From an uncultured Trueperaceae bacterium (lineage in GTDB: Bacteria > Deinococcota > Deinococci > Deinococcales > Trueperaceae): a stretch of DNA of 64,000 bases. A program made the translations under genes and the position numbers. The DNA is taken from positions 112,280 through 176,279 of the forward strand of contig CALMXZ010000016.1 of assembly GCA_937873495.1 (NCBI GenBank). Reading direction: 5' to 3'. The notes beneath the pieces are model-generated. The model saw only the letters and a list, made by a program, of their open reading frames with translations. It was not told the DNA's origin and did no database searches. Every line of letters starts with the position of its first letter. Positions within the stretch are counted from its first letter, which is position 1. This document shows positions 52,538 to 61,046 of this stretch, in pieces.

Positions 52538-54370
52538 ATGCGGCAGGAGTTCGATGTGATCGTCGTCGGGGGCGGGCATGCGGGTATCGAGGCGACCATC
52601 GCCGCCGCCCGGCTCGGTGCCAGAACGGCGCTGGTCATCCCCAACCCCGACAAGATCGGTGTCATGCCGTGCAACCCGGCCATCGGTGGACCGGGGAAGT
52701 CGCAACTCGTCTTCGAACTGCACGCCCTTGGCGGCGTGATGGGTCGGCTGGCCGACGAGACCGCCATCCATACGCGCATGCTCAACGCCTCGAAGGGGGC
52801 GGCGGTGCAGTCGTTGCGCGTCCAGAACGAGCGCGACGGGTACGCCGCCGCTGCCAGGGCGCTGGTGGAGAGCGAGCCGCGCGTGACCATAGTCCGCGCC
52901 GAGGTGGCCGAGCTGCTCACCGACGGGGTTGCCGTAACAGGTGCGCTGACGACGGACGGCCGAACGTTGGCCGCCCCGGCCGTGGTGCTCTGCACGGGGA
53001 CCTTCCTCGCGGGCGTCGTCTGGTACGGGAAGAAGCAGCGCCCAGCAGGTCGGCAGGGCGAGGCCCCGGCGCGGCACCTCTCCGCGTCGCTGCGCGCGAC
53101 GGGTCATGAGCTGGTCCGCCTCAAGACCGGCACGCCGCCGCGCATCCGTGCCGACTCGGTCGACCTGAGCGTCCTGCAGGAGGTCCCTTCCGACGACCCG
53201 CCGGGTACCTTCAGCGGCGTTCCAGGTCCGCGCATGACGAGCACGCCGACCTGGCTGACGCGCACGACGCCGGAGACGCACGCGCTCATCCAGGAGAACC
53301 TGCTCGAGTCCGCGATGTACGGGGGCGAGATCGACGCCACGGGACCCCGCTACTGTCCGTCCATCGAGGACAAGGTCGTCCGGTTCTCCGACAAGGACCA
53401 TCATTTGCTGTTCGTCGAGCCGGATGGGCTGGATACCAGCGAGCTCTACCTCCAGGGGTTGTCCAGCTCGCTGCCTCCGAACGTGCAGGACGAGCTGATC
53501 CTGACGTTGCCAGGCTTCGAGCGCGCGGTGATCCACCGCTACGCGTATGCCGTGGAGTACGACGCGCTGGACCCCGCACAGCTCGATGTCACGCTCATGT
53601 CGCGCAAGCTGCGGGGGCTGTTCTCGGCGGGTCAGATCAACGGCACTAGCGGGTACGAGGAGGCGGCGGCGCAAGGCCTGATCGCCGGCGTCAACGCCGC
53701 GCGGCATGCCGCCGGCGCCGAGCGGGTGACGGTTCGCAGGGACCAGGGGTACATCGGGGTGATGCTGGACGACCTCGTGCGGTGGGGCATCGCGGAGCCG
53801 TACCGGATGATGACGTCGCGCAACGAGCACAGGCTCCTACACCGTCAGGACAACGCCAACGAGCGCCTGATGGGCGTCGGCCACGACTGGGGCCTCGTCC
53901 CCGACGACGACCTGGCCAGGCAGCGCGCCTCGGAGGAGCGGGTGAACCGCGAGGTGCAGCGGCTCGGGCGCACGCGGCATGGTGGGGACCTCGCCACGAC
54001 CATGCTCTGCCGCCCGGGCGTGGAGTACGAGGACGTGGTGGCGCTGGTAGGCGCCGCGTCCGAGGAGCTGGCGGTCGGCGAGGTGGAGCGAGTCGTCACC
54101 CAGGTGCGGTACGCCTCGTACATCGAGCGGGCCAAGCAGCAGCGTGACGGGCAGGCGACTTACGAGCGGATGAGCCTGGAAGGCGTGGACTTCGGTGCCG
54201 TGGCCAGCCTGTCGACCGAGGGCCTGCAGGCGCTCCGCCGGGCCGCCCCAGCTTCCTTGGGTGCCGCACAGCGGGTGCGTGGCGTCAGGGCCAGCGACGT
54301 GGCCGCGCTCCTCGTCCACCTGAAGGTGCAGCGGCACGGCGGATCCGCTAGGCGGACTTCGCCAAGTTAA
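52538..54370 (+). CDS. mnmG: tRNA uridine-5-carboxymethylaminomethyl modification enzyme MnmG (GidA)
   Basis: ATG 52538, behind AAGGAGGG, gives 610 residues. The N-terminal FAD motif is DVIVVGGGHAGIEATIAAARLGA-like, followed by MPCNPAIGGPGKSQLVFELHALGG, VLCTGTFLAGVVWYG, LKTGTPPRI, GPRYCPSIEDKVVRF and FSAGQINGTSGYEEAAAQGL, all MnmG signatures. With MnmE it modifies the wobble uridine of several tRNAs. Placement beside dnaA and upstream of rsmG-parA-parB is the conserved bacterial origin arrangement. Confidence 0.97.
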   Translation: MRQEFDVIVVGGGHAGIEATIAAARLGARTALVIPNPDKIGVMPCNPAIGGPGKSQLVFELHALGGVMGRLADETAIHTRMLNASKGAAVQSLRVQNERDGYAAAARALVESEPRVTIVRAEVAELLTDGVAVTGALTTDGRTLAAPAVVLCTGTFLAGVVWYGKKQRPAGRQGEAPARHLSASLRATGHELVRLKTGTPPRIRADSVDLSVLQEVPSDDPPGTFSGVPGPRMTSTPTWLTRTTPETHALIQENLLESAMYGGEIDATGPRYCPSIEDKVVRFSDKDHHLLFVEPDGLDTSELYLQGLSSSLPPNVQDELILTLPGFERAVIHRYAYAVEYDALDPAQLDVTLMSRKLRGLFSAGQINGTSGYEEAAAQGLIAGVNAARHAAGAERVTVRRDQGYIGVMLDDLVRWGIAEPYRMMTSRNEHRLLHRQDNANERLMGVGHDWGLVPDDDLARQRASEERVNREVQRLGRTRHGGDLATTMLCRPGVEYEDVVALVGAASEELAVGEVERVVTQVRYASYIERAKQQRDGQATYERMSLEGVDFGAVASLSTEGLQALRRAAPASLGAAQRVRGVRASDVAALLVHLKVQRHGGSARRTSPS

Positions 54371-54430
54371 GCTGCGGGCCTCACGCCGCTAGCTGCCGGT
54401 CCGGCTCGGCCGCAGGCCGGTTCCAGCAGA

Positions 54431-54446
54431 TGTTTCACGTGAAACA
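54431..54446. other. parS centromere site
   Basis: TGTTTCACGTGAAACA matches the chromosomal parS consensus exactly and is a full palindrome. It lies between mnmG and rsmG, about 0.8 kb from parA and 1.5 kb from parB, and 4 kb from the DnaA-box cluster. ParB nucleates here and spreads, marking the origin for segregation. It is the only exact copy I saw in the window. Confidence 0.95.
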
Positions 54447-54591
54447 ATCGCGAAAGACGCCGTCCTGGAGGGCGGTTCCCGCGTGTCGAAGGGCAAGCCG
54501 AAAGGCAGAAGATGGCCGTACGGGAGGTCGCGCGACCTCGTCTCGGAGCCCCTGCGGCCGCGAGGCGACGCGTGAGCCGGGAGAAGACCAC

Positions 54592-55233
54592 ATGAAGGAC
54601 GCCGACACCACGCTCCGGCGCTACCGGGACCTCGTCACCCGCTACCACGCCGCTCTCGACCTCATGTCCGACCGGGGGCTAGCGGAGCTGGACCGCTTCC
54701 TCGAAGAGGGCCGCCGCTTCGCGGCCCTGGTGGAGCGCTTGGCCGGCGCGGCCGCGACCGTCGTGGACGTCGGTTCCGGCGCGGGCCTGCCGGGCGTGGT
54801 GATCGCCGCCTGTCTCCCCGAGGCCACCGTTCACCTCGTCGAGCGCCGCCGCCGCCGCGTCGCGTTCCTCGAACTGGCCGTGGCGACCCTCGGGCTCGCG
54901 AACGCCCGGGTCTTCGGTGGGGACGTGCGGCAGATGACCGGCGTGGCGGCGAACGCGGTAACCGCGCAGGCCGTGACGGGCTTGGCCGAGCTAGCCGAAC
55001 TGTCGGTAGGTGTGCGCGCGGACCCCGCGTGGCTGATCACGCGCCGCGGCGAAGGGTGGCGCCACGATGCCGGAGCCCTCCTCGGCGCGCTGGGTTCCGC
55101 CACGCGCGCTGGAACGGCTCCGGCCGCGAGCGGCACGGCAGGAGCCGAGCTGGTCGAGGAGCCGCTGGAACACCGTGGTAGCCTCGTCGCACTTAAGCTC
55201 CTCGGAGGCGCGACGTGCCGATCATCGGCGTGA
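54592..55233 (+). CDS. rsmG: 16S rRNA (guanine527-N7)-methyltransferase RsmG (GidB)
   Basis: ATG 54592 gives 213 residues; the frame is open from 54430 but would then translate through the parS site. The SAM-binding motif VVDVGSGAGLPGVVIAACLPE is diagnostic, followed by VHLVERRRRRVAFLELAV and a NARVFGGDVRQM acidic loop. It methylates the 530 loop of 16S rRNA. It overlaps parA by 19 nt. Confidence 0.95.
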   Translation: MKDADTTLRRYRDLVTRYHAALDLMSDRGLAELDRFLEEGRRFAALVERLAGAAATVVDVGSGAGLPGVVIAACLPEATVHLVERRRRRVAFLELAVATLGLANARVFGGDVRQMTGVAANAVTAQAVTGLAELAELSVGVRADPAWLITRRGEGWRHDAGALLGALGSATRAGTAPAASGTAGAELVEEPLEHRGSLVALKLLGGATCRSSA

Positions 55234-55973
55234 TCAACCAGAAGGGGGGCGTCGGAAAGACCACGACCGCGGTCAACCTGTCGGCCGCCCTCGCGGAGCG
55301 GCGCCGGATCCTCCTCGCCGACCTGGACCCCCAGGCCAACGCGACGAGCGGCGTCGGCATCGGCGCTCCCGAACTGACGCTCTACGACGTCATCGCCGGG
55401 CGCTCGTCCGCGCGGCAGGCGGTCATAGCTACGAGCACGGAGAACCTCCACGTGCTCGCCGCCTCGGCGGACCTGGCCGGGGTCCAGGTCGAGGTCGACG
55501 CCGGCCGCGAGAACATGCGACTCCTGGCTCGTGGGCTGATGGGCGTGCGCCCGAACTACGACTTCATAATCGTCGACGCCCCACCGTCGGTGGGCGTCCT
55601 CACGCTGAACGCCCTGGCGGCCGCCGACCTCTTGATCATCCCCCTGCAGAGCGAGTACTACGCCCTCGAAGGCATCGCGTCGATGATGGACACGGTCGAG
55701 CGCGTACGCGGCTCGGTCAACCCCGACCTGCGGATCCTGGGTATCGTCCTGACCATGTACGACAGCCGCACACGGCTCTCGCAGGAAGTGGAAGAGAACG
55801 TCAGGAAGCACTTCGGAGACCTGGTGTTCAGGACCATCATCCCCCGCACCGTGCGGCTGGCGGAGGCGCCCTCTTACGGACGGTCCGTGCTCGAGTACGC
55901 GCCCACCTCGCAAGGGGCGTTAGCCTACCGGGAACTGGCCGAGGAGGTCATCGAGCGTGTCAGCGAAGCCTAG
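55215..55973 (+). CDS. parA: Chromosome-partitioning ATPase ParA (Soj)
   Basis: The 252-residue protein starts at GTG 55215 inside the end of rsmG. It has the deviant Walker A KGGVGKTTTAVNLSAAL, switch I/Walker B LLADLDPQANATSG and IIVDAPPSVGVLTLNAL, and LIIPLQSEYYALEGI. No N-terminal DNA-binding extension is present, so it is the chromosomal Soj type. It binds DNA non-specifically as an ATP dimer and moves ParB-parS complexes. Confidence 0.97.
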   Translation: MPIIGVINQKGGVGKTTTAVNLSAALAERRRILLADLDPQANATSGVGIGAPELTLYDVIAGRSSARQAVIATSTENLHVLAASADLAGVQVEVDAGRENMRLLARGLMGVRPNYDFIIVDAPPSVGVLTLNALAAADLLIIPLQSEYYALEGIASMMDTVERVRGSVNPDLRILGIVLTMYDSRTRLSQEVEENVRKHFGDLVFRTIIPRTVRLAEAPSYGRSVLEYAPTSQGALAYRELAEEVIERVSEA

Positions 55974-56781
55974 TAGGGGTCTCGGTCGCGGTTTGGACGC
56001 CTTGTTGCCCAAGGTGGATAAGGGCGGCGTCCAGCAGCTCTTGGTGGCCCAGCTGCGGCCCTCGCCGTTCCAGCCCCGCCAGAAGATCGACGAGGCCGGC
56101 ATCGCCGAGTTGGCGGACTCCATCGCCCGCAAGGGCGTGCTCCAACCCATCGTGGCGCGGCCGGTGGACGGCGGTTACGAGATCGTCGCAGGCGAGAGGC
56201 GCTTCCGAGCAGCTCTGCGAGCGGGCCTGACCAGCGTCCCGGCGACGGTCCGCGAACTGAGCGATCAGGAGACGCTTGAGATCGCCGTCGTCGAGAACCT
56301 GCAGCGCGAGGACCTCAACTCCATGGAGGAAGCGCGCGCGTTCAAGCTGTTGCTCGACTTCGGCATGAACCAGGAGCGCGTGTCGGAGGCCGTCGGCAAG
56401 AGCAGGAGCGCGATCGCCAACGCGCTTAGGCTGCTCACGCTGCCGGAAGAGGCCCAGGCGGCCATCGAATCAGGCGCCATCTCGGCCGGGCACGCCAGAG
56501 CGATCCTCGCTCAGCCCGAGCCCGACAGGCTCTGGGCCCTGGGTGAGATCGTGCGCCGCGAGTTGACCGTTCGCGAGGCGGAGGGGCTCAAGCGCCCGAC
56601 GGCGCGCGCCGCCCAGCGCAAGGCCACGGGACGCTACGCCCGCCTGGAGGAGGACCTCAGCCGTTTCGCCGGCACGCGCGTACGGATCGCGGGGAGCGGG
56701 AAGAAGGGGCGCATAGAGCTCCACTTCCATGGCGAGGACGAACTCCAGCGCATCCTGGAGTTGCTGGGTTACGAGAGCTAG
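55957..56781 (+). CDS. parB: Chromosome-partitioning protein ParB (Spo0J)
   Basis: GTG 55957 overlaps parA by 17 nt; 274 residues. It begins MSAKPSRGLGRGLDALLP, the ParA-stimulating N-terminus, then the ParB CTPase fold with QLRPSPFQPRQ and GERRFRAA (the GERRxR box), ENLQREDLNSMEEA, the helix-turn-helix (MNQERVSEAVGKSRSAIANALRLL) and a C-terminal dimerisation end. It binds the parS at 54431. Confidence 0.97.
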   Translation: MSAKPSRGLGRGLDALLPKVDKGGVQQLLVAQLRPSPFQPRQKIDEAGIAELADSIARKGVLQPIVARPVDGGYEIVAGERRFRAALRAGLTSVPATVRELSDQETLEIAVVENLQREDLNSMEEARAFKLLLDFGMNQERVSEAVGKSRSAIANALRLLTLPEEAQAAIESGAISAGHARAILAQPEPDRLWALGEIVRRELTVREAEGLKRPTARAAQRKATGRYARLEEDLSRFAGTRVRIAGSGKKGRIELHFHGEDELQRILELLGYES

Positions 56782-56861
56782 GGCGGGCGCGCTGGCACCC
56801 TGGTCACCCCTCGCCCTTCCGGCCGCGGGCGGCCGCCTGAGCCGGTGATACGATGGCGCCG

Positions 56862-56927
56862 ATGTTCGGGTCGACACGGCGCGGAGGCACGTTCGCCGCG
56901 GCTCGTGTCGCCCATCCGAGACGCTGA
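56862..56927 (+). CDS. Possible 21-codon leaderless upstream ORF before mdh
   Basis: TACGAT (56849-56854) is a TANNNT -10 box, and ATG 56862 begins 7 nt after it, the usual leaderless spacing here. The ORF encodes a basic 21-residue peptide (MFGSTRRGGTFAAARVAHPR then Arg) and ends 60 nt before mdh. It may be a regulatory leader peptide, or just an accident in the mdh 5' leader. There is no homology evidence. Confidence 0.3.
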   Translation: MFGSTRRGGTFAAARVAHPRR

Positions 56928-56987
56928 GCCGTGCCCGTCGACCTGCGTAGCAGGGCCTCGAGCCGAGACCGAACAGAGGTGAAGTGG

Positions 56988-57965
56988 ATGAAGCAACCCG
57001 TACGCGTGGCAGTCACCGGTGCCGCAGGCCAGATAGGTTACGCCTTGCTGTTCCGCATCGCAGCCGGCGACATGTTGGGTAAGGACCAACCCGTCATACT
57101 GCAACTCCTCGAGATCACCCCGGCGTTGAAGGCCCTGGCGGGCGTCGTTATGGAACTCGACGACTGCGCCTTTCCGCTACTGCACGGCGTCGTCGCGACC
57201 GACGACCCGAACGTGGCGTTCAAGGACGCCGACTACGCGCTGCTGGTCGGCTCCCGGCCCCGGGGCCCCGGCATGGAACGCAAGGACCTGCTGCAGGCCA
57301 ATGGCGCGATCTTCACGGTGCAAGGCAAGGCGCTCAACGGCCACGCCGCACGCGGCGTGAAGGTCCTCGTGGTCGGCAACCCGGCCAACACGAACTGCCT
57401 CATCGCTCTGAAGAACGCCCCCGACTTGGCCCCGGAGCAGTTCTCCGCCATGACCCGCCTTGACCACAACCGCGCGCTCAGTCAACTGGCGGCGCGGACC
57501 GGCGCGAAGGTCTCGGACGTACGGATGATGACCATCTGGGGCAACCACTCCAGCACGCAGGTGCCGGACGTCAGCCATGCGACGGTCGGCGGCAAACCGG
57601 CCGGCGACCTCGTGGACGAGGCCTGGGTCGCGGGGGAGTTCGTCCCGACCGTCCAGAAGCGAGGCGCCGCGATCATCGACGCCCGTGGAGCCTCCAGCGC
57701 GGCGTCGGCGGCCAACGCCGCAGTCGACCACATGCGCACCTGGGCATTGGGTAGCCCGGAGGGCGACTGGGTCAGCATGGGGATCCTGAGCGACGGCGCC
57801 TACGGCGTGGCCAAGGACATCGTCTACTCCTACCCTGTCACCGTGCGAAACGGCAAGGTGACGCTCGTCGACGGCCTTGCCATCAGCCCCGCCGTGCGGA
57901 GCCGGATGGAAGCGACCGAGCGGGAACTGCTGGAAGAGCGCGCCGCCGTGGAGGACCTGCTCTAG
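56988..57965 (+). CDS. mdh: Malate dehydrogenase
   Basis: ATG 56988 follows AGAGGTGAAG; 325 residues. It has the NAD motif [66 protein letters not shown], the substrate and catalytic region [17 protein letters not shown] and [12 protein letters not shown], and [20 protein letters not shown]. This is the cytosolic-type MDH and closely resembles the Thermus enzyme, which supports the phylum placement. It oxidises malate to oxaloacetate with NAD. Confidence 0.96.
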   Translation: MKQPVRVAVTGAAGQIGYALLFRIAAGDMLGKDQPVILQLLEITPALKALAGVVMELDDCAFPLLHGVVATDDPNVAFKDADYALLVGSRPRGPGMERKDLLQANGAIFTVQGKALNGHAARGVKVLVVGNPANTNCLIALKNAPDLAPEQFSAMTRLDHNRALSQLAARTGAKVSDVRMMTIWGNHSSTQVPDVSHATVGGKPAGDLVDEAWVAGEFVPTVQKRGAAIIDARGASSAASAANAAVDHMRTWALGSPEGDWVSMGILSDGAYGVAKDIVYSYPVTVRNGKVTLVDGLAISPAVRSRMEATERELLEERAAVEDLL

Positions 57966-57984
57966 GACCGGCCCGACCGGTGAA

Positions 57985-58014
57985 CGGTGGGCGGTGGCGG
58001 TGGGCCGCCCACCG
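57985..58014 (+). terminator. Hairpin after mdh
   Basis: CGGTGGGCGG (57985-57994) and CCGCCCACCG (58005-58014) form a perfect 10-bp stem with a ten-base loop, 20 nt after the mdh stop, followed by GGTTATTCT. It probably ends mdh transcription. The next -10 box (TATTCT) starts only 4 nt later. Confidence 0.65.
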
Positions 58015-58029
58015 GGTTATTCTCGGACC

Positions 58030-58134
58030 ATGAAGGCCAAGAAACGCCTCGGCAAGTCGGAGTCGTTCCGACATGCTATCCTTGATGGTGAACGAAAGGG
58101 CCCGAGAGGCCCGGTGGAGAGGCTACGTACCTAG
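58030..58134 (+). CDS. Possible leaderless small protein directly upstream of the Fur-family gene
   Basis: TATTCT (58018-58023) ends 6 nt before ATG 58030, the leaderless spacing. The ORF encodes 34 residues, strongly basic (starts MKAKKRLGKSESFRHAILDG), and its TAG stop is immediately followed by the ATG of the Fur-family gene, so the two would be coupled. A second, extended -10 (TGC-TATCCT, 58074-58082) lies within it and could start a separate fur transcript. I do not recognise the peptide; it may be a leader or a real small protein. Confidence 0.4.
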   Translation: MKAKKRLGKSESFRHAILDGERKGPRGPVERLRT

Positions 58135-58656
58135 ATGCGCCACGAGAGCGATGAACGAAGCGCGGTGCTGTCCGTCGGTCACCACGAGCACGCCGACCAC
58201 CAGTTGACGGTCGACGGCGCTCGCGAGGTGCTGAAGGACCACGGCATGCGCTACAGCCGACCGAGGGAGATCATCCTCACGTACTTGCTCGAGAAGGACC
58301 GGCACGTGAGCGCGGAGAGCCTCTACCTCGATCTGAAGAAGCGCGGCGAGGAGCTCAGCCTCTCTACCGTGTACCTGAACCTCTCGGCGCTCGCCGGCGC
58401 CGGACTCGTGCGCGAGTTCAGGGGCGCCACGGGCCAAGCTCTCTACGACAGCAACGTGACGCCGCACTACCACGTCGTCTGCGCCGATACCGGCGAGGTG
58501 CGCGACGTGCCGGCACCGCTCGTGAACGGCGTCCCGCTCGCCCGCTTCCTCAAGGAGTACGTGGAGCGCGAGACGGGCTGGACCGTGGACGAGCCCCGCT
58601 TCAGCCTCACGGGCAAGCCGCCCGCGGGTCGAGCGGGCGGCGCCTCCAGCGACTGA
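58135..58656 (+). CDS. Fur-family transcriptional regulator without structural zinc CxxC motifs
   Basis: The 173-residue protein has a Fur winged helix (REVLKDHGMRYSRPREIILTYLLEKDRHVSAESLYLDLKK, then LSLSTVYLNLSALAGAGLVRE) and dimerisation domain (YDSNVTPHYHVVCADTGEVRDV). The HYH pair and nearby acids could bind a regulatory metal. Only one cysteine is visible, so the usual two CxxC zinc pairs are absent, as in some Mur/Irr-type proteins. The N-terminus is His-rich (VGHHEHADH). It may sense iron, manganese or peroxide. The following GNAT gene starts 15 nt after its stop. Confidence 0.9.
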   Translation: MRHESDERSAVLSVGHHEHADHQLTVDGAREVLKDHGMRYSRPREIILTYLLEKDRHVSAESLYLDLKKRGEELSLSTVYLNLSALAGAGLVREFRGATGQALYDSNVTPHYHVVCADTGEVRDVPAPLVNGVPLARFLKEYVERETGWTVDEPRFSLTGKPPAGRAGGASSD

Positions 58657-58671
58657 TCGCCACGAACGTAC

Positions 58672-59682
58672 ATGCCAGATCCGAGGCCCAACGACGACGG
58701 AGCCGCCCGAGAGCCGGTCGGCGACCCGACGCCGGTTGGGTTGGTATTACGGGAGCTGGCCAGCCATTCCGATCTGCATGAGGTCGAGCGCATCCAGCGC
58801 GAGGTCTGGGGGCTCGACGACCTGGAGGTCGTGCCGAACTCGCAACTCCGCGCGGCGCTGCATGCCGGGGGCCAGCTCGGCGGCGCCTTCATGGGAGAGG
58901 TGCTAGTCGGGTTCTCCTACGGCTTCCTCGCCTCACCACATGGACGCCTGATGGCCGGGGCCGGCCTTCATTCGCACATGGCGGCCGTCAGGCCGGCGGC
59001 GCGTGGCCGTGGGATAGGCCAAGCGCTCAAGTGGCAGCAGCGCGTCTGGTGCCTTGAGCGTGGCCTCGAGTGGATCACCTGGACGTTCGATCCGCTGCAG
59101 GCGCGTAACGCCAACTTGAACCTCCACCATCTCGGGGCGCTCGGCATCGACTACCTCGTGGACTTCTACGGCCCGATGGGCGGACCCCTCGGTGGCGGAA
59201 GGAGTGACCGTCTCCTCGCGTTCTGGCCGCTCGCCGGACGGAAGGTGACCGCCATAGCCGAAGGCTGGAGCCCGCGCGAACCGGCGGTCGGCTCTGCACG
59301 GAGTCGGTGGCCATCAGGCGGTCGATCCTGGAGCCCGCGCGAACCGGCGGTCGGCCCACTGGCCTCGGCTTCGGCCCTGGAGGGCTCGCCGGTCTGGGCC
59401 CTCCGGGCCTCTTCGGCCGAGTGGAACGCGGAACCGATGGTGGAGCTCTCCGATGAGCGGCTGGCCCGAACCGCCGCCGCCGGTGCCAGGGTGATGGTCG
59501 CCGCTCCGCCAGAGGCCGGCGGAGCAGCCGCGCCCGAGCGCGCCGAGCGCTGGCAGGACGCGTTCGTCCGAACCATCGTGCCCCTGTTCGAAGCCGGCTA
59601 CGCGGCCGTCGACTTCGTGGCGGGCGCGTACGTCCTCGAGCCCACCGACGGTGGATTCGAAGCGGAACCTTCCAATCTATAA
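58672..59682 (+). CDS. GNAT-family N-acetyltransferase-like protein
   Basis: The 336-residue protein has a GNAT core (about residues 20-165): LRELASHSDLHEVERIQREVWGL, LGGAFMGEVLVGFSYGFL, HSHMAAVRPAARGRGIGQALKWQQRVWCLERGLEWITWTFDPLQARNANLN-like motif A with the R-x-x-G-x-G/A signature, then HHLGALGIDYLVDFYG. It resembles the COG3375 group of predicted acetyltransferases. A later segment contains WSPREPAVG twice (encoded by a 28-nt exact repeat), inside a Ser/Arg-rich linker that appears to be an insertion. The substrate is unknown. It follows the Fur-family gene closely. Confidence 0.8.
   Translation: MPDPRPNDDGAAREPVGDPTPVGLVLRELASHSDLHEVERIQREVWGLDDLEVVPNSQLRAALHAGGQLGGAFMGEVLVGFSYGFLASPHGRLMAGAGLHSHMAAVRPAARGRGIGQALKWQQRVWCLERGLEWITWTFDPLQARNANLNLHHLGALGIDYLVDFYGPMGGPLGGGRSDRLLAFWPLAGRKVTAIAEGWSPREPAVGSARSRWPSGGRSWSPREPAVGPLASASALEGSPVWALRASSAEWNAEPMVELSDERLARTAAAGARVMVAAPPEAGGAAAPERAERWQDAFVRTIVPLFEAGYAAVDFVAGAYVLEPTDGGFEAEPSNL
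59265..59355 (+). repeat. In-frame 28-bp direct repeat inside the GNAT gene
   Basis: The 28 bases at 59265-59292 (starting CTGGAGCCCGCGCGAACCGG) recur exactly at 59328-59355, 63 bp (21 codons) apart. Both copies encode WSPREPAVG, separated by an Arg/Ser-rich spacer. It looks like a local duplication that lengthened a linker. Confidence 0.85.
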
Positions 59683-59690
59683 AGCGGGAC

Positions 59691-59719
59691 TTGACAATCT
59701 GTTAAACCCCACCTATCAT
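59691..59719 (+). promoter_or_regulatory. Near-consensus sigma-70 promoter
   Basis: TTGACA (59691-59696) and TATCAT (59714-59719) are exactly 17 bp apart, the best housekeeping promoter in the window. It lies just after the GNAT stop and drives the small protein at 59737, and perhaps the SHOCT/DUF4097/DUF2089 genes. AAGGAGG (59726-59732) follows. Confidence 0.85.
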
Positions 59720-59736
59720 CTTGCCAAGGAGGCGAG

Positions 59737-60009
59737 ATGATGAACGCGTACCTCGATCAACGCCAAAACCTAGACCGCGTGTCACGACTACGGAGCGAGG
59801 CCGCGAACGACCGCCTCGTCCGCTCGGCCCAAGCGCCCCGCCCGAGTTCGCGCCTGAGGGCGCGCTTCGCCGGCTGGCTCCACGCTTCGGCTACTCGGTT
59901 GGACGCCGTCAGCCGCCGCATGGACCCCAACGGCCAAGGCGGGCGGACGGCGCTGGCGGACGGCGGCACGTTCGACGACCTGCGCGAAGCGCTGCCCTAC
60001 CCACGTTGA
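59737..60009 (+). CDS. Small basic protein of unknown function
   Basis: The 90-residue protein starts at ATG 59737 or 59740; AAGGAGG ends four or seven bases upstream, favouring the second. It is hydrophilic and Arg-rich with no signal peptide (MMNAYLDQRQNLDRVSRLRSE at the N-terminus, GWLHASATRLDAVSRRMDP in the middle). I do not recognise the family. The strong promoter and the DUF4097 gene 92 nt downstream suggest it belongs to the following regulatory cluster. Confidence 0.65.
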   Translation: MMNAYLDQRQNLDRVSRLRSEAANDRLVRSAQAPRPSSRLRARFAGWLHASATRLDAVSRRMDPNGQGGRTALADGGTFDDLREALPYPR

Positions 60010-60101
60010 GGTGGCGCGTCGTCCGGAACGCGGGGGTCCGGACGACGGCTCCGACGAGCGCCGGGCGACCCGAGAAGTAGGACCCAAGGACAGGAGCACG
60101 G

Positions 60102-61046
60102 ATGGACGAGATAGCCAGAGTCGAGCAGATGGTCGTGGAAGGCCTCATAACGGCGGAGGAGGGCGAACGCCTCAAGGCGGTGCTGCGCTCCGTCCAGGAG
60201 GCCGACGAACTGGAGGCGACGCGCGCCGCCGAAGGCGTCGAAGCTCATGACGCCGGACCCGCGACCTCGCTCCCGAGCGGTGACCCGCCCGTCGCGCTCG
60301 TGCCGCCCGCGCCCATACCGCCCGTGTCTCCGCTCCCGGCGGCGACCGTGCCAGAGCCGACCGGCGCCCGGCCGGCGGGCGATGCTTCTGCCCCTGCGGG
60401 CACGAGGTGGGTGCGTGTCGACGTCGTGGCCGGCGACCTCGACGTGCACGTCGACCCCGGCCTCAGCGAGCCGAAGGTCACGTCCGATTCGGGCGAGGCC
60501 ACCTTGGAGCCGACCGAGTACGGCTACCGCGTCGCGCTTGGTGCGAAGGGTGACGGGTTCCTGCGTAACCTGGACGGCATGTTCGTCGGCCTGATCGGCC
60601 GGGGCCGGCCCGGGGACGTGAAGCTGACCCTGCCGGCCGGTTACGGCGTCGACCTGGCCAAGACGGCTGGCGACGTCGACCTCTACGGCGTCCCTTACCT
60701 GCGCGGCGTCCTCACCGCCGGCGACCTTGATGCGCACGGGCTCGAGGGCGTCGACCTCACGAGCCTGGCCGGCGACGTGTTCGTGAGTCTGTGCTCGAAG
60801 AGCGGCCGGCACCGGATAGTCAACACCGCGGGCGAGCTCGAGGTCGTGCTCCTGCCGGGCTCGGACGTGACCGTGGCCGGCGACGTCTCGATAGGCGACG
60901 TGAAGGCGGGCCCGGAGTTCAAGACCGGGAGGCGGATCGTCAGCGAGACGGTCAGCGGCACCATCGGCGCCGGGACGGCGAAGCTCGACCTCAAGGTGAC
61001 GGCCGGCACCATCAAGCTCAGGACGGGGACCGACGATCGTGGCTGA
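60102..61046 (+). CDS. SHOCT-like/DUF4097 beta-helix protein
   Basis: The 314-residue protein has a short N-terminal helical hairpin (EIARVEQMVVEGLITAEEGERLKAVL) of the SHOCT-like kind, a long Pro/Ala linker (about 45-100), and a C-terminal repetitive beta domain of DUF4097 type with recurrent VxLxxxAGDVxxxG units (KTAGDVDLYGVPYLRGVLTAG, SLAGDVFVSL, VAGDVSIGDV). No signal or membrane helix. Such proteins are often encoded next to DUF2089 regulators and linked to envelope stress (YvlB/LiaX-like). It overlaps the next gene by 8 nt. Confidence 0.75.
   Translation: MDEIARVEQMVVEGLITAEEGERLKAVLRSVQEADELEATRAAEGVEAHDAGPATSLPSGDPPVALVPPAPIPPVSPLPAATVPEPTGARPAGDASAPAGTRWVRVDVVAGDLDVHVDPGLSEPKVTSDSGEATLEPTEYGYRVALGAKGDGFLRNLDGMFVGLIGRGRPGDVKLTLPAGYGVDLAKTAGDVDLYGVPYLRGVLTAGDLDAHGLEGVDLTSLAGDVFVSLCSKSGRHRIVNTAGELEVVLLPGSDVTVAGDVSIGDVKAGPEFKTGRRIVSETVSGTIGAGTAKLDLKVTAGTIKLRTGTDDRG

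Noticed and set aside
52493..53830. 445-codon minus-strand frame opposite mnmG
   Set aside because: mnmG is certain on the other strand; this is a codon-bias shadow.
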